64,000 nucleotides of DNA from the NCBI GenBank assembly GCA_046316025.1, contig JBKCXU010000078.1, forward strand, positions 1-64,000, read 5' to 3'. Every line of letters begins with the position of its first letter. Positions within the stretch are counted from its first letter, which is position 1. A program made the translations under genes and the position numbers. Origin of the DNA: JAJTHJ01 sp046316025. GTDB taxonomy: Bacteria; Pseudomonadota; Gammaproteobacteria; Burkholderiales; Burkholderiaceae_F. Under the pieces are notes generated by a model. The model was not told where the DNA came from, made no database searches, and was given only the letters and a program-made list of their open reading frames with translations. This document shows positions 26,216 to 38,331 of this stretch, piece after piece.

Positions 26216-26979
26216 CGGACTTCACCGTCGTCATCCCGGCACGGCTTGCGTCGACGCGGCTGCCGGGCAAACCGCTGGCCGACATCGCAGGCAGTCCGAT
26301 GGTGGTGCGCGTGGCGCAGCGCGCCGCGCAGAGCGGCGCGGCGCGCGTGGTCGTCGCCGCCGACGGCGCGGAGATCGCCGCCGCCTGCGCGGCGCATGGC
26401 GTGCCATGCGTGCAGACCGACCCGGCGCACCCAACCGGCACCGACCGCCTCGCCGAAGCCTGCGCCACGCTGGCGCTGCCTGACGAAACCATTGTCGTCA
26501 ACGTACAGGGCGACGAGCCGCTGATTCCGCCGGCGGTGATCGCCGAGGTCGCCGCGCTGCTCGCCGCGCGCGCGGACTGCGCGATCGCCACTGCCGCGCA
26601 CGCGCTCGCCGACGCGGCCGAATTCTTCAGCCCCAACGTGGTCAAGGTGGTGACGGACACCAGCGGCCGCGCGCTGTATTTCTCGCGTGCGCCGATTCCC
26701 TGGGCGCGCGACGCATTCGCTGGGGGCGCGCACGACAGCTTGCCCGCCGGCATCGGCGCGCTGCGCCACGTCGGTCTGTACGCCTACCGCGCGGGTTTTC
26801 TGCGGCGCTTTCCGCAACTGCCGCGCGCGCCACTGGAAGTGGCCGAAAGCCTCGAACAACTGCGCGCGCTCTGGCATGGATTTGGCATTGCCGTGCTGAC
26901 CCTCGCGCAGCCCTTGCCGTCGGGCGTGGACACGCCAGAAGACCTCGAGCGCGTCCGCGCCGCCTTTGCGGCGGCCTGA
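26212..26979 (+). CDS. kdsB: 3-deoxy-manno-octulosonate cytidylyltransferase
   Basis: 255 residues, starting at a GTG that overlaps the previous stop. It activates KDO with CTP for lipopolysaccharide core synthesis. Signatures are VVIPARLASTRLPGKPLADI, VNVQGDEPLIPP and YFSRAPIPWARD, and the KDO-site IGALRHVGLYAYR. It completes the exbBD-lpxK-Trm112-kdsB unit. Confidence 0.96.
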   Translation: MTDFTVVIPARLASTRLPGKPLADIAGSPMVVRVAQRAAQSGAARVVVAADGAEIAAACAAHGVPCVQTDPAHPTGTDRLAEACATLALPDETIVVNVQGDEPLIPPAVIAEVAALLAARADCAIATAAHALADAAEFFSPNVVKVVTDTSGRALYFSRAPIPWARDAFAGGAHDSLPAGIGALRHVGLYAYRAGFLRRFPQLPRAPLEVAESLEQLRALWHGFGIAVLTLAQPLPSGVDTPEDLERVRAAFAAA

Positions 26980-26997
26980 GCGGGAAACGCCTTTGCC

Positions 26998-27291
26998 ATG
27001 CGCTACGTCGCCATCTTCGAAGACAGCCCCGCGATGCGCGCCGTGCGCGAGCATTACGAGCCGGCGCATCTCGCCTACCTCGAAGCGCATCGCGACGAAA
27101 TCCCGATGGCCGGCGGCCTGCGCGACGAGCACGGCGGCGCTTACGTCGGCGGGCTGTGGGTATTCGAAGTTGCCAACAAAGCCCGCGCTCTCGAACTGAT
27201 CGAAGCCGACCCCTATTACCTCGCCTGCCCGCGCGCCTACCGCCTTCTCGCCTGGGGCAAGGCGTTGCCCCATCGTTTCGCCACCCTCTGA
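26998..27291 (+). CDS. YCII-like domain protein
   Basis: A 97-residue ferredoxin-like-fold protein with the family pattern: HYEPAHLAYLEAH (His/Asp pair), GGLRDEHGGAYVGGLWVFEV and the FARALELIEADPYY-like end of the domain. A role as a small enzyme or dimer has been proposed for relatives; specific function unknown. Confidence 0.75.
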   Translation: MRYVAIFEDSPAMRAVREHYEPAHLAYLEAHRDEIPMAGGLRDEHGGAYVGGLWVFEVANKARALELIEADPYYLACPRAYRLLAWGKALPHRFATL

Positions 27292-27335
27292 TGCGGCGAT
27301 AGACTCGCCGCGACCCCACCCCCGGAGACGACCTC

Positions 27336-28901
27336 ATGAAACTGCTGCTGCCCCTGTTGGCCGCCGCCGCGCTCGCCGCCGGCGCCGCGCAGGCCAAGAC
27401 CCTGCGCTGGGCCTCGCAGGGCGACTACCAGACGGCCGACCCGTACTCGCAAAACGAGACGCTCACCAACCTCTTTGCCCAGCAGGTGCACGACACCCTC
27501 GTCATGCGCGACCGCGAGATGAAGATCGTGCCGGGCCTGGCCACCAGTTGGACACAGACCGGCCCGCTCACCTGGCGCTTCAACTTGCGCAAAGGCGTCA
27601 AGTTCCACGACGGCACACCGTTTACCGCCGACGACGTGATCTTTTCTTTCGAGCGCGCCAGCCACGCCAACTCGCAGATCCGCCAGTACGCGATCCCGCC
27701 CGGCAAGCCGCGCAAGATCGACGACTTCACGGTCGAGTTCGTGCAGGACAAGCCCAACCCGGTCATGCTCGAGCACGTCGCCGCGATCTTCATCATGAGC
27801 AAGGCTTGGGCCGAGCGCCACAAGGTCGAGCGGCCGCTGTCGTTCAAGGACAAGGAAGAGACCTACGCCGCGCGCAACGCCAATGGCACGGGGCCCTTCA
27901 TGCTGGTCTCGCGCGAGCCGGGCATCAAGACGGTGCTGAAGAAAAACCCGAATTGGTGGGGCAACTTCACCGGCAACGTCACCGAGGTCGTTTACACGCC
28001 GGTGGGCTCGGATGCCACCCGTGTGGCGGCGCTGTTGTCCGGGCAGGTGGATTTCATCCTCGACCCGCCGCCGCAGGACGTGGCGCGGCTGAAGGCCAAC
28101 AAGGACCTCAAGGCCATCGAAGGGCAGGAAAACCGCGTCGTCTTCTTCGGCTTCGACCAGAGCCGCGATGAACTGCTCTACTCCAACGTCAAGGGCAAGA
28201 ACCCGTTCAAGGATCGCCGCGTTCGGCAGGCGGTGTACCAGGCGATCGACATCGAGGCGCTGCGCGCCAAGACGATGCGCGGCGCCGCACTGCCCACCGG
28301 CGGCATTACGCCCTCGCCCCTGCCGGCCAATGCGGAGATCGAAAAGCGCCGCCCCTACGACCCCGAGGCCGCCAAGCGGCTGCTCGCCGAGGCGGGCTAC
28401 CCCAATGGCTTCGAGGTCACGCTCGACTGCCCCAACAACCGCTACATCAACGACGAAGAGATCTGCCTTGCGGTGGCGGCGATGCTGGCGCGCATCGGCA
28501 TCCAGACCAAGGTGACCACACAGCCGCGCGCCACCTACTTCCCCAAGCTGGAGAAGTTCGACACGAGCTTTTACATGCTGGGCTGGGGCGGTGCGGTCAC
28601 CGATGCGCAAACCACGCTGTCGCCAGTGCTGCGCTCGCCCGACGCCAAGACCGGCAACGGCAGCTTCAACTACGGCCGCTACGTCAACCCCAAGCTGGAC
28701 GCACTGATCGACGCCGCCGCAGTGGAGACCAACCCGGACAAGCGCAAGCAGATCGTCTGGCAGGCGCTCACTGAGCACAACGAGCAGGTGCACCACGTGC
28801 CGCTGCACCGGCAGGTGATCCCGTGGGCGATGCGCGCCAACGTCACCGCCGTGCATCGTCCGGACAACTGGTTGCTCGCCGAGTGGGTACAAATCGATTA
28901 G
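27336..28901 (+). CDS. ABC transporter substrate-binding protein, family 5 (peptide/nickel type)
   Basis: 521 residues with a signal peptide (LLLPLLAAAALAAGAAQA). Family SBP_bac_5 features: TLRWASQGDYQTADPYSQNE, RKGVKFHDGTPFTADDV, NPFKDRRVRQAVYQAID and LGWGGAVTDAQTTL. It would bind peptides or similar solutes in the periplasm. No permease or ATPase genes are adjacent, so it is an orphan here. GGAG lies about 8 nt before the ATG. Confidence 0.9.
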   Translation: MKLLLPLLAAAALAAGAAQAKTLRWASQGDYQTADPYSQNETLTNLFAQQVHDTLVMRDREMKIVPGLATSWTQTGPLTWRFNLRKGVKFHDGTPFTADDVIFSFERASHANSQIRQYAIPPGKPRKIDDFTVEFVQDKPNPVMLEHVAAIFIMSKAWAERHKVERPLSFKDKEETYAARNANGTGPFMLVSREPGIKTVLKKNPNWWGNFTGNVTEVVYTPVGSDATRVAALLSGQVDFILDPPPQDVARLKANKDLKAIEGQENRVVFFGFDQSRDELLYSNVKGKNPFKDRRVRQAVYQAIDIEALRAKTMRGAALPTGGITPSPLPANAEIEKRRPYDPEAAKRLLAEAGYPNGFEVTLDCPNNRYINDEEICLAVAAMLARIGIQTKVTTQPRATYFPKLEKFDTSFYMLGWGGAVTDAQTTLSPVLRSPDAKTGNGSFNYGRYVNPKLDALIDAAAVETNPDKRKQIVWQALTEHNEQVHHVPLHRQVIPWAMRANVTAVHRPDNWLLAEWVQID

Positions 28902-28942
28902 CCGGCGGCCGCAACGGCTCTCCATCACCAAGGATCGCTCCG

Positions 28943-30205
28943 ATGAAAAAGCGCAACGCCTTCTACGCCCAGTCAGGCGGCGTGACCGCCGTGATCAACG
29001 CCTCGGCCGCCGGGGTGATCGAAACCGCGCGCAAGAACTCAGCGAAGATCGGCAAGGTCTACGCCGGCCGCAACGGCATCATCGGCGCGCTGACCGAAGA
29101 CCTGATCGACACCAGCCGCGAGTCGCCCGCCGCCATCGCCGCGCTCAAGCACACGCCGGCCGGCGCCTTCGGCTCCTGCCGCTACAAGCTGAAGGGCCTC
29201 GAAGAAAACCGCGCGCAGTACGAACGGCTGATCGAGGTCTTTCGCGCGCACGACATCGGCTATTTCTTCTACAACGGCGGCGGCGATTCCGCCGACACCT
29301 GCCTGAAGGTCTCGCAACTGTCCGAAAAACTCGGCTACCCGTTGCAGGCGATCCACGTGCCCAAGACCGTGGACAACGACCTGCCGATCACCGACGTGTG
29401 CCCCGGTTTCGGCTCGGTCGCCAAGTACATCGCCGTGTCCACCCGCGAAGCAAGCTTCGACGTGACCTCGATGGCCAAGACCTCGACCAAGGTCTTCGTG
29501 CTCGAAGTGATGGGCCGGCACGCCGGCTGGATCGCCGCCGCGGGCGGGCTGGCTTCCGACAAGAAGCACCCGATCCCGGTCGTGATCCTCTTCCCCGAGG
29601 TGATCTTCGACCGCGAGAAGTTCCTGACCAAGGTCAAGGCCAACGTCGAGCAGCATGGCTACTGCACGGTGGTGGTGTCCGAAGGGGTCAAGGGGCCGGA
29701 CGGCAAGTTCCTGTCCGACCAGGGGCTGCGCGACGCCTTTGGTCACGCGCAACTGGGCGGCGTGGCGCCGGTCGTCGCCAACATCGTGCGCGAGGGACTG
29801 GGCGTGAAGTACCACTGGGCAGTGGCCGACTACCTGCAACGCGCCGCGCGGCACATCGCCTCCAGGACCGACGTCGAGCAGGCCTACGCGCTTGGCCGCG
29901 CCGCGGTGCAACTGGCGCTAAAGGGCCACAACGCCGTGATGCCGACCATCGTGCGACTCGCCAACCGCCCCTACAAGTGGAAGATCGGCGAAGCGGCGCT
30001 GACCGACGTGGCCAACCGCGAAAAGATGATGCCGGCCGAGTTCATCACGCCCGACGGCTTCGGCATCACCGAGGCCTGCCGCAAGTACCTGCTGCCGCTG
30101 ATCGCCGGCGAGGCTTACCCGCCCTACGTGGACGGGCTGCCGGACTACGTGCGCTTGAAGAACGTGGCGGTGAAGAAAAAGCTCCCCACCGGCTTCAAGG
30201 TTTAG
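28943..30205 (+). CDS. 6-phosphofructokinase, probably pyrophosphate-dependent
   Basis: 420 residues, longer than ATP-PFK (about 320). It has an N-terminal SGGVTAVINASAAG, YNGGGDSADTCLK where ATP enzymes have GGDG, the PKTVDNDLP motif usual in PPi enzymes, and VMGRHAGWIAAAGG for substrate binding. It would reversibly phosphorylate fructose 6-phosphate using PPi. Adk and an H+-pyrophosphatase downstream fit a pyrophosphate-based economy. Phosphoryl donor is inferred, not proven. Confidence 0.85.
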   Translation: MKKRNAFYAQSGGVTAVINASAAGVIETARKNSAKIGKVYAGRNGIIGALTEDLIDTSRESPAAIAALKHTPAGAFGSCRYKLKGLEENRAQYERLIEVFRAHDIGYFFYNGGGDSADTCLKVSQLSEKLGYPLQAIHVPKTVDNDLPITDVCPGFGSVAKYIAVSTREASFDVTSMAKTSTKVFVLEVMGRHAGWIAAAGGLASDKKHPIPVVILFPEVIFDREKFLTKVKANVEQHGYCTVVVSEGVKGPDGKFLSDQGLRDAFGHAQLGGVAPVVANIVREGLGVKYHWAVADYLQRAARHIASRTDVEQAYALGRAAVQLALKGHNAVMPTIVRLANRPYKWKIGEAALTDVANREKMMPAEFITPDGFGITEACRKYLLPLIAGEAYPPYVDGLPDYVRLKNVAVKKKLPTGFKV

Positions 30206-30339
30206 GCGGCCGACACCGCGCCGGCCCGGCGGCGCCACTGCGGCTAGAATCCGCGCGCTTTTCTGCCGGCGCACCGCGCCGGCGCAGACCGCGCCGCGGG
30301 CACCAGCTGCCCGGCGGCTTCAACGGCAGGAGTTGGGGG

Positions 30340-30996
30340 ATGCGACTGATACTGCTCGGGCCACCGGGCGCCGGTAAAGGCACGCAGGCGGCTTTCGTCA
30401 AGGATCGCTACGGCATCCCGCAGATTTCCACCGGCGACATGCTGCGCGCTGCCGTCAAGGCGGGAACGCCGCTGGGGCTGGCCGCAAAGCGCGTGATGGA
30501 CTCCGGTGCGCTGGTGTCCGACGAGATCATCATCGGCTTGGTCGAAGAACGATTGCGCGAGCCGGACTGCGCGGGCGGGTATCTCTTCGACGGTTTCCCG
30601 CGCACGATTCCGCAGGCCGATGCACTCAAGCACGCGGCGGTGGCGGTGGACGTAGTGCTGGAGATCGCGGTGCCCGACGGCGACATCATCGAGCGGATGA
30701 GCGGCCGGCGCGTACATATCGCCAGCGGCCGCACCTACCACGTCAAGTTCAACCCGCCCAAGGCCGAGGGCCGCGACGACGCCACCGGCGAGCCGTTGAT
30801 CCAGCGCGACGACGACAAAGAAGAAGTCGTGCGCAAGCGGCTGGAGGTTTATCACGCGCAGACCAGCGTGCTGGTGGATTACTACTCCAAGTGGGCCGCC
30901 GCCGGCGAGCCGGGCGCACCGCGCTACCGCAAGGTCAGCGGCGTGGGCAGCGTCGATGAGATCACGCGGCGCGTGCTGGAGGCTTTGGCGGGCTGA
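30340..30996 (+). CDS. adk: Adenylate kinase
   Basis: 218 residues. Walker A GPPGAGKGTQA, NMP-binding ISTGDMLRAAV, the FDGFPRT motif, and a long LID domain (RRVHIASGRTYHVKFNPPK) without zinc cysteines. It interconverts AMP, ADP and ATP. GGAG lies before the ATG at 30340. In many betaproteobacteria adk follows kdsB; here three genes separate them. Confidence 0.97.
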   Translation: MRLILLGPPGAGKGTQAAFVKDRYGIPQISTGDMLRAAVKAGTPLGLAAKRVMDSGALVSDEIIIGLVEERLREPDCAGGYLFDGFPRTIPQADALKHAAVAVDVVLEIAVPDGDIIERMSGRRVHIASGRTYHVKFNPPKAEGRDDATGEPLIQRDDDKEEVVRKRLEVYHAQTSVLVDYYSKWAAAGEPGAPRYRKVSGVGSVDEITRRVLEALAG

Positions 30997-31049
30997 TCGA
31001 TTTCTTGTAACGACTTGGCGCGGCCTGCCCATGGCTGCGCCGTCTGCCC

Positions 31050-31101
31050 TCCCCCGGCGCCTTCGGCGCCACCCTCTCCCGCCGATGCGGGCGAGGGGTC
31101 G
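31050..31101. repeat. Dispersed palindromic repeat upstream of hppA
   Basis: CCTCCCCCGGCGCCTTCGG followed by CACCCTCTCCCGCCGATGCGGGCGAGGGG: two hairpins of the CTCTCCC...GGGAG type related to the repeat at 11459. It lies in the adk-hppA gap and may affect mRNA stability. Confidence 0.45.
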
Positions 31102-31161
31102 ATCGAGACGTTTCACTTTTCGCGTTTCACATTTCACTAAAGATAAAGAGGAGCACTCCCC

Positions 31162-33762
<2,601 letters not shown>

Positions 33763-33780
33763 AGGGGAGGGAACAATGCA

Positions 33781-33807
33781 GGGCGCGTCGCTGACGCGCC
33801 CTTTTTT
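33781..33807 (+). terminator. Rho-independent terminator after hppA
   Basis: GGGCGCGTC, loop GCT, GACGCGCCC, then TTTTTT. It ends 13 bp before the next ATG, separating hppA from the acetyltransferase gene. Confidence 0.85.
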
Positions 33808-33820
33808 CCTCCCGCCTGCC

Positions 33821-34339
33821 ATGATTCTGCGCCCCGCCCTGCCGGACGACCTCCCGGCCATCACCGTCATCTACGGCCACCACGTGATCCACGGGCTGGC
33901 GAGCTTCGAGACCGAGCCGCCAAGCCTCGAAGAGATGCAAGCGCGTTTTTCGTCGATCACGGCCGCGGGCTACCCCTACTGGGTCGCGGTCGAAGGCGAG
34001 CGCGTGCTGGGCTACGCCTATGCGAGCGCCTTTCGCACGCGGCCGGCGTATCGCTACACGGTCGAAGACTCGGTCTACGTCGCGCCCGACGCGGTCGGCC
34101 GCGGCACCGGCCGCGCGCTGCTGGAACGCCTGATCGCGGAGTGCGAAGCGCGCGGCTACCGGCAGATCCTCGCGGTGATCGGCGACTCGGATAACCAGCC
34201 GTCGATCAAGCTGCACACGGCCTGCGGCTTCGGCCGAATGGCGGTGTTCAACGGTACGGGCTTCAAGCACGGCCGCTGGGTGGATACGGTGTTCATGCAG
34301 CGGGCGTTGGGGGCGGGCGACCGGACGCTGCCGATCTGA
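33821..34339 (+). CDS. GNAT N-acetyltransferase, phosphinothricin acetyltransferase-like
   Basis: 172 residues. The fold begins MILRPALPDDLPAITVIYGHHV; the pattern ASFETEPPSLEEMQARF, YWVAVEGERVLGYAYAS and YVAPDAVGRGTGRALLERL (acetyl-CoA pyrophosphate loop) follow PAT/YncA-type enzymes. HTACGFGRMAVFNGTGFKHGRW and DTVFMQR close the domain. The acceptor amine is unknown. Start ATG at 33821 immediately after the terminator. Confidence 0.88.
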   Translation: MILRPALPDDLPAITVIYGHHVIHGLASFETEPPSLEEMQARFSSITAAGYPYWVAVEGERVLGYAYASAFRTRPAYRYTVEDSVYVAPDAVGRGTGRALLERLIAECEARGYRQILAVIGDSDNQPSIKLHTACGFGRMAVFNGTGFKHGRWVDTVFMQRALGAGDRTLPI

Positions 34340-34344
34340 CCGCT

Positions 34345-35343
34345 TCAGGCGCTAACCCGGTCCGGCTTGCGACGCAGGGTGGCCGACGGCAGTTCGCCAA
34401 AACACTCCTGGTAGGCGCGGGAAAAGTCGCCAAAGTGCCAGAAGCCCCAGTTGAGCGCTTCGGTCGTCACCGTGGTCGAGCCGCGCGGCGCGGCCAGCAG
34501 CGCCTGCCGCACCCGATGCAGCCTTAGCCGCATCAAATAAGCCACCGGCGTCAGCCCGGTGATTTCCTTGAACGCGTTCTCCAACGTGCGTTCGCTAACC
34601 GCCGCGGCGCGGCACAGATCGCCGACCAACAGCGGTTCGTCGCCGTGGGCGAGCGCGAACGCCTCGGCGCGCTTGACGATGCGGCTGTGCGCCTGCCCGG
34701 TCCGCTCGCCACGGGTCGTCTCGACCGCGTCGGCACTGCGCAGGGTCGCGAGCAGCATCTCGATCAGCTCGACCTGCACGGCGCCGCGCTCGTGCATCCG
34801 CTCGTTGAACCGGGCGGGATCGCGCGCCGCGGTGTCCACCAGGCGCCGGCCCCAGGCGAACAAGCGGCGCGCGCGCGCTGTTTCCACCTGCAGCGTTTCG
34901 ATCCCGCACGGCAGGCGGAATTCGTCTTCGCGCCCGCGCGCGATAAGGTGCGCGCGCAGCTCGTCTGGTCGCACCAGGAAGGTCAGGCTGGCCCAGCCGG
35001 CTTCGGTGACGAAGCTTGCCTGCACGCCGGGTTGCGCCACCAGCAGCAGACCGGGCCGGACCGGCAACCCGTTGACCGTCCCCCTGGCGCGCGGGCCGAA
35101 CGCCACATAGCCGAGCCACCCCTCGCCAACGCTGGTATGGGTGCGCACCCGCACCTGGGTGGAGTGAAACACGACCGCCACCGAGTCGAGCCGCACGACC
35201 ACCCGGCGCGCGCGCAACGCGCGCGGCGGCAACAGCACGCCGTCCTGGCGAATCAATTCGATGCCGGCGCCGATCAGCGCCGGATCGTCGATGTCCTCAA
35301 CGGTCACCGCGGGCGACGCGGTGCGGGGCAGCGGTGCGTCCAT
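34345..35343 (-). CDS. AraC family transcriptional regulator
   Basis: 332 residues. The C-terminal AraC DNA-binding domain has both helix-turn-helix units (LLVGDLCRAAAVSERTLENAF and ALNWGFWHFGDFSRAYQECF, the latter followed by GELPSATLRR). The N-terminal about 200 residues are a cupin-like sensor similar to the AraC_binding_2 type. The ligand is unknown. Divergent from the sulfatase gene (139-bp gap), which it may control. ATG at 35343 chosen; upstream frame is not conserved-looking. Confidence 0.9.
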   Translation of the reverse strand: MDAPLPRTASPAVTVEDIDDPALIGAGIELIRQDGVLLPPRALRARRVVVRLDSVAVVFHSTQVRVRTHTSVGEGWLGYVAFGPRARGTVNGLPVRPGLLLVAQPGVQASFVTEAGWASLTFLVRPDELRAHLIARGREDEFRLPCGIETLQVETARARRLFAWGRRLVDTAARDPARFNERMHERGAVQVELIEMLLATLRSADAVETTRGERTGQAHSRIVKRAEAFALAHGDEPLLVGDLCRAAAVSERTLENAFKEITGLTPVAYLMRLRLHRVRQALLAAPRGSTTVTTEALNWGFWHFGDFSRAYQECFGELPSATLRRKPDRVSA

Positions 35344-35482
35344 ATCGCGTATCTGCGGAAATCCGATAGACCCAACCGCGGTGCCGCCGGATACTGTACT
35401 CACGTGTTGGGTCGATGCGCGGCACCACCGGGTGCCGCGGGATTTTGAGTCTAGCGGCCACGCGAACCCCCAACCCAAGTCG

Positions 35483-37276
35483 ATGCAACTCCCCCGCAAA
35501 ACCCTGATCGCGGCAGCAATGGCAGCGCTGTGTGCCACAGCAGTCGCCGCACCCGCGGCCGCGCAACCGACCAAGCGGCCGAACATCGTTGTGATCGTTG
35601 GCGACGATCTCGGCTACGCCGACCTGGGCGCCTATGGCAGCGAAATCCGCACGCCCAACCTCGACGCGCTGGCGCGCGAAGGCCTGCGCTTCACGAGTTT
35701 CTACACCCACGCGAGTTGCTCGCCCACGCGCGCCACGTTGTTGAGCGGCGTCGATACGCACCTAAGCGGCCTGGGCAATATGGACGAGTGGACCGCGCCC
35801 AACCAGCGCGGCGCGGTCGGCTACGAGGGCTACCTGAACGACCGGGTGGCGACCCTGCCGCAGTTGCTGCGCGACGCGGGCTATCACACCTACATGGTCG
35901 GCAAGTGGCATCTGGGCAAGGCGCCGTCGCAGATCCCGGCGGCGCGCGGCTTCGAGCGGGACTTCTCGCTGCTCGACGGCGCCGGCAGCTACTGGGACAT
36001 GACCAACTTCACCGCGGCCTCGCCCAAGTCGGTCTTCACCGAAGACGGCCGCTATCTGACCGAGCTGCCGGACGACTACTACGCGACCAAGACCTACACC
36101 GACAAGCTGATCGGCTTTATCGACGCGAACCGTGCCGACGGCAAGCCGTTTTTCGCCTACGTCGCGCACCAGGCGCCGCACGACCCTTATCACCTGCCGC
36201 GGGACTGGCGCAACCGCCACGTCGGCGAGTACGACCGCGGCTGGGACGCGGTCCGCCAGGAGCGGCTGAAGAAGCAGATCGAACTCGGCATCACGCCGGC
36301 CGGCACGCAACTGGCCGAACGCATGTGGTTCGTGCCCGACCCGATCGTGCTGGCGCCGGCGGCACGCGCGCTGGCCGGCAAAAAGATGGAGTTGTACGCC
36401 GGCATGGTCGAGAACATGGACCACCATGTTGGCCGGCTGATCGAGCACCTGAAGAAGATCGGCGAGTACGAGAACACGATTTTCATCGTCTTTGGCGACA
36501 ACGGCGCCGAGGGCACCGACCTCTTCAAGATGATCGCCGGCTCGCCGGGCTCGCGCGACTACCTGTTCGCCTCGGTCAACTGGTCGCAGACCCACCCCAA
36601 CGCCTGGGGCGACCCCGGCTCCTACGTCGGCTACGGGCCAATGTGGGCGCAGGTGTCGATGACGCCGTTCGCCCAGTACAAGGGCTGGCTTGCCGAAGGC
36701 GGCATCCGCAACGCGCTGGTGGTCAGCGGCCCGGCGGTCAAGCGGCCGGCCGGCAGCATCAATCATGCGGTGCTCTCGGTGGCCGACGTAATGCCCACAC
36801 TGCTCGAAGTCGCGGGCGCCAGTTACCCGCAAACCGTCAACGGGCACCCGGCGCCGCCGCTCGCCGGCAAGTCCTGGGGGCCGCTGCTCGCCAACAAGGT
36901 GGACTCGCTGCGCACCACCCAGGACGTGCTCGCTTGGGAACTCTTTGGCAACCGCGCGCTGCGCCAGGGCGACTGGAAGCTGCGTTGGCAGTTCAAGCCC
37001 TATGGCAAGAGCGACTGGGAGCTCTTCAACGTGGCGACCGACCCGGCCGAGCGCAAAGACCTCGCCGCCGAGCAGCCGGACAAGCTGCGAGCGATGCTGG
37101 CGCTTTGGGACAACTACGCCAAGATCAACAACGTGATCCTGCCGAGCCGCTCGACCTTCGAGACGCTGGAGGACGCCCTGCCGCCGCGGGTGCCGGACGA
37201 TCCGGGCTATCCGCCCCTCATTTACAAGCGGCAGTTCGTCCCGCCCAAGGACCTGCTGGCCGATCCCAAACCCTGA
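35483..37276 (+). CDS. Sulfatase (arylsulfatase type)
   Basis: 597 residues with a Sec signal peptide (LIAAAMAALCATAVAAPAAAQ). The alkaline-phosphatase-fold N-terminus NIVVIVGDDLGYADLG supplies metal-binding Asp residues; the formylglycine motif CSPTR is in THASCSPTRATLLSG (about residue 80); YMVGKWHLGK is the second sulfatase signature; VFGDNGAEG supplies later metal ligands. It hydrolyses sulfate esters in the periplasm after Cys conversion to formylglycine. Substrate unknown. Next gene is an outer-membrane protein 59 bp downstream. Confidence 0.92.
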   Translation: MQLPRKTLIAAAMAALCATAVAAPAAAQPTKRPNIVVIVGDDLGYADLGAYGSEIRTPNLDALAREGLRFTSFYTHASCSPTRATLLSGVDTHLSGLGNMDEWTAPNQRGAVGYEGYLNDRVATLPQLLRDAGYHTYMVGKWHLGKAPSQIPAARGFERDFSLLDGAGSYWDMTNFTAASPKSVFTEDGRYLTELPDDYYATKTYTDKLIGFIDANRADGKPFFAYVAHQAPHDPYHLPRDWRNRHVGEYDRGWDAVRQERLKKQIELGITPAGTQLAERMWFVPDPIVLAPAARALAGKKMELYAGMVENMDHHVGRLIEHLKKIGEYENTIFIVFGDNGAEGTDLFKMIAGSPGSRDYLFASVNWSQTHPNAWGDPGSYVGYGPMWAQVSMTPFAQYKGWLAEGGIRNALVVSGPAVKRPAGSINHAVLSVADVMPTLLEVAGASYPQTVNGHPAPPLAGKSWGPLLANKVDSLRTTQDVLAWELFGNRALRQGDWKLRWQFKPYGKSDWELFNVATDPAERKDLAAEQPDKLRAMLALWDNYAKINNVILPSRSTFETLEDALPPRVPDDPGYPPLIYKRQFVPPKDLLADPKP

Positions 37277-37335
37277 AGCCCGACCCGGCCGCGAGACCGG
37301 TCGCCGGCCGCTGCGACGACAACCGAGGAAGTTCG

Positions 37336-38313
37336 ATGAAAACGCTTACTTGCTTGAGGGCGCGTGCGCCCGCCCTGCTCTGCCTGTCCGCGCTCACCGC
37401 ACCGCCGGCGCTGGCCCAGGTGCCCGCGCGCTTCTACTGGAAGTCGCTCGCCGACGGCAATGCGGTGCCGCTGATCTTCAATTCGATCAGCGGCAATACC
37501 AACCCGTTCGACCCCGCGCACATCGTCTCACCGGGGGCGAACTTCGACGGCAGCCTGGCGATCGCCGGCTACGCCCGGACCTTCGAACTCTTCGACCGCG
37601 CCGCGATGGCGGCCATTTTGTTGCCGATGGGACGCGTCTCCGGCGACGTGACGGTGGCCGGCAAGACCGCGAGTCAGTCGGCCTCCGGCTTCGGCGACCC
37701 GATGGTCGAGTTCAACCTCAACCTCATTGGGCCGAAGGCGCAGAAGACGATTCCCGACGCGCTGCGCTACGAGCCCGGCTTCTCGCTCGATTTGCTGGCG
37801 GATCTGGCCCTGCCGGTCGGCGAGTACGACAGCGACCAGCCGCTCAACGTCGGGCAGAACCGCTGGTACGGCCGCCTCGGCGCGCCGGTGGTCTGGCAAC
37901 TCGGCCCCTGGGTGCCGGGCCGGCGCACCACGCTGGAGCTGCTGCCGGCCGTATGGCTATTCGGCGACAACAACGACTACCTGGGCCGGACGCTGCAGAC
38001 CGACCCGCTGTTCCAGCTCGACGTGCATCTGACGCGCGACTTCACCGAACGCTTGTGGGGCGCGATCGATCTGGCCTGGTACAACGGCGGCAAGGCCAGC
38101 ATCGACGGCGTGGCCGGCGAAAAGCTCAACAACATCGGCTTGGGTTTCACCCTCGGCTATCAGGTGGACAGCAACCTGAACCTGACCTTCGGCTACAAGT
38201 CCACGATCAACGACAACGCGCCGGGCGACCTCAAAATGGACGGCTTCATGCTCACGCTGGTGTACGGCTGGCATCCGATCATCGAAGGGTCGCGGCGGCT
38301 GAAGAGCGAGTAG
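37336..38313 (+). CDS. Outer-membrane protein, MetA-pathway phenol degradation transporter family
   Basis: 325 residues with a signal peptide (LLCLSALTAPPALAQ). Repeated amphipathic beta-strand pattern ending in aromatic residues, e.g. FGDPMVEFNLNLIG, SLDLLADLALPVGEYD, LWGAIDLAWYNGGK and GFMLTLVYGW. VGQNRWYGRLG and the overall pattern fit the family of putative outer-membrane channels linked to aromatic degradation. Downstream of the sulfatase, it may import its substrate or export a product. Confidence 0.75.
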   Translation: MKTLTCLRARAPALLCLSALTAPPALAQVPARFYWKSLADGNAVPLIFNSISGNTNPFDPAHIVSPGANFDGSLAIAGYARTFELFDRAAMAAILLPMGRVSGDVTVAGKTASQSASGFGDPMVEFNLNLIGPKAQKTIPDALRYEPGFSLDLLADLALPVGEYDSDQPLNVGQNRWYGRLGAPVVWQLGPWVPGRRTTLELLPAVWLFGDNNDYLGRTLQTDPLFQLDVHLTRDFTERLWGAIDLAWYNGGKASIDGVAGEKLNNIGLGFTLGYQVDSNLNLTFGYKSTINDNAPGDLKMDGFMLTLVYGWHPIIEGSRRLKSE

Positions 38314-38331
38314 CGGCGCGGGCCTGGAGGC

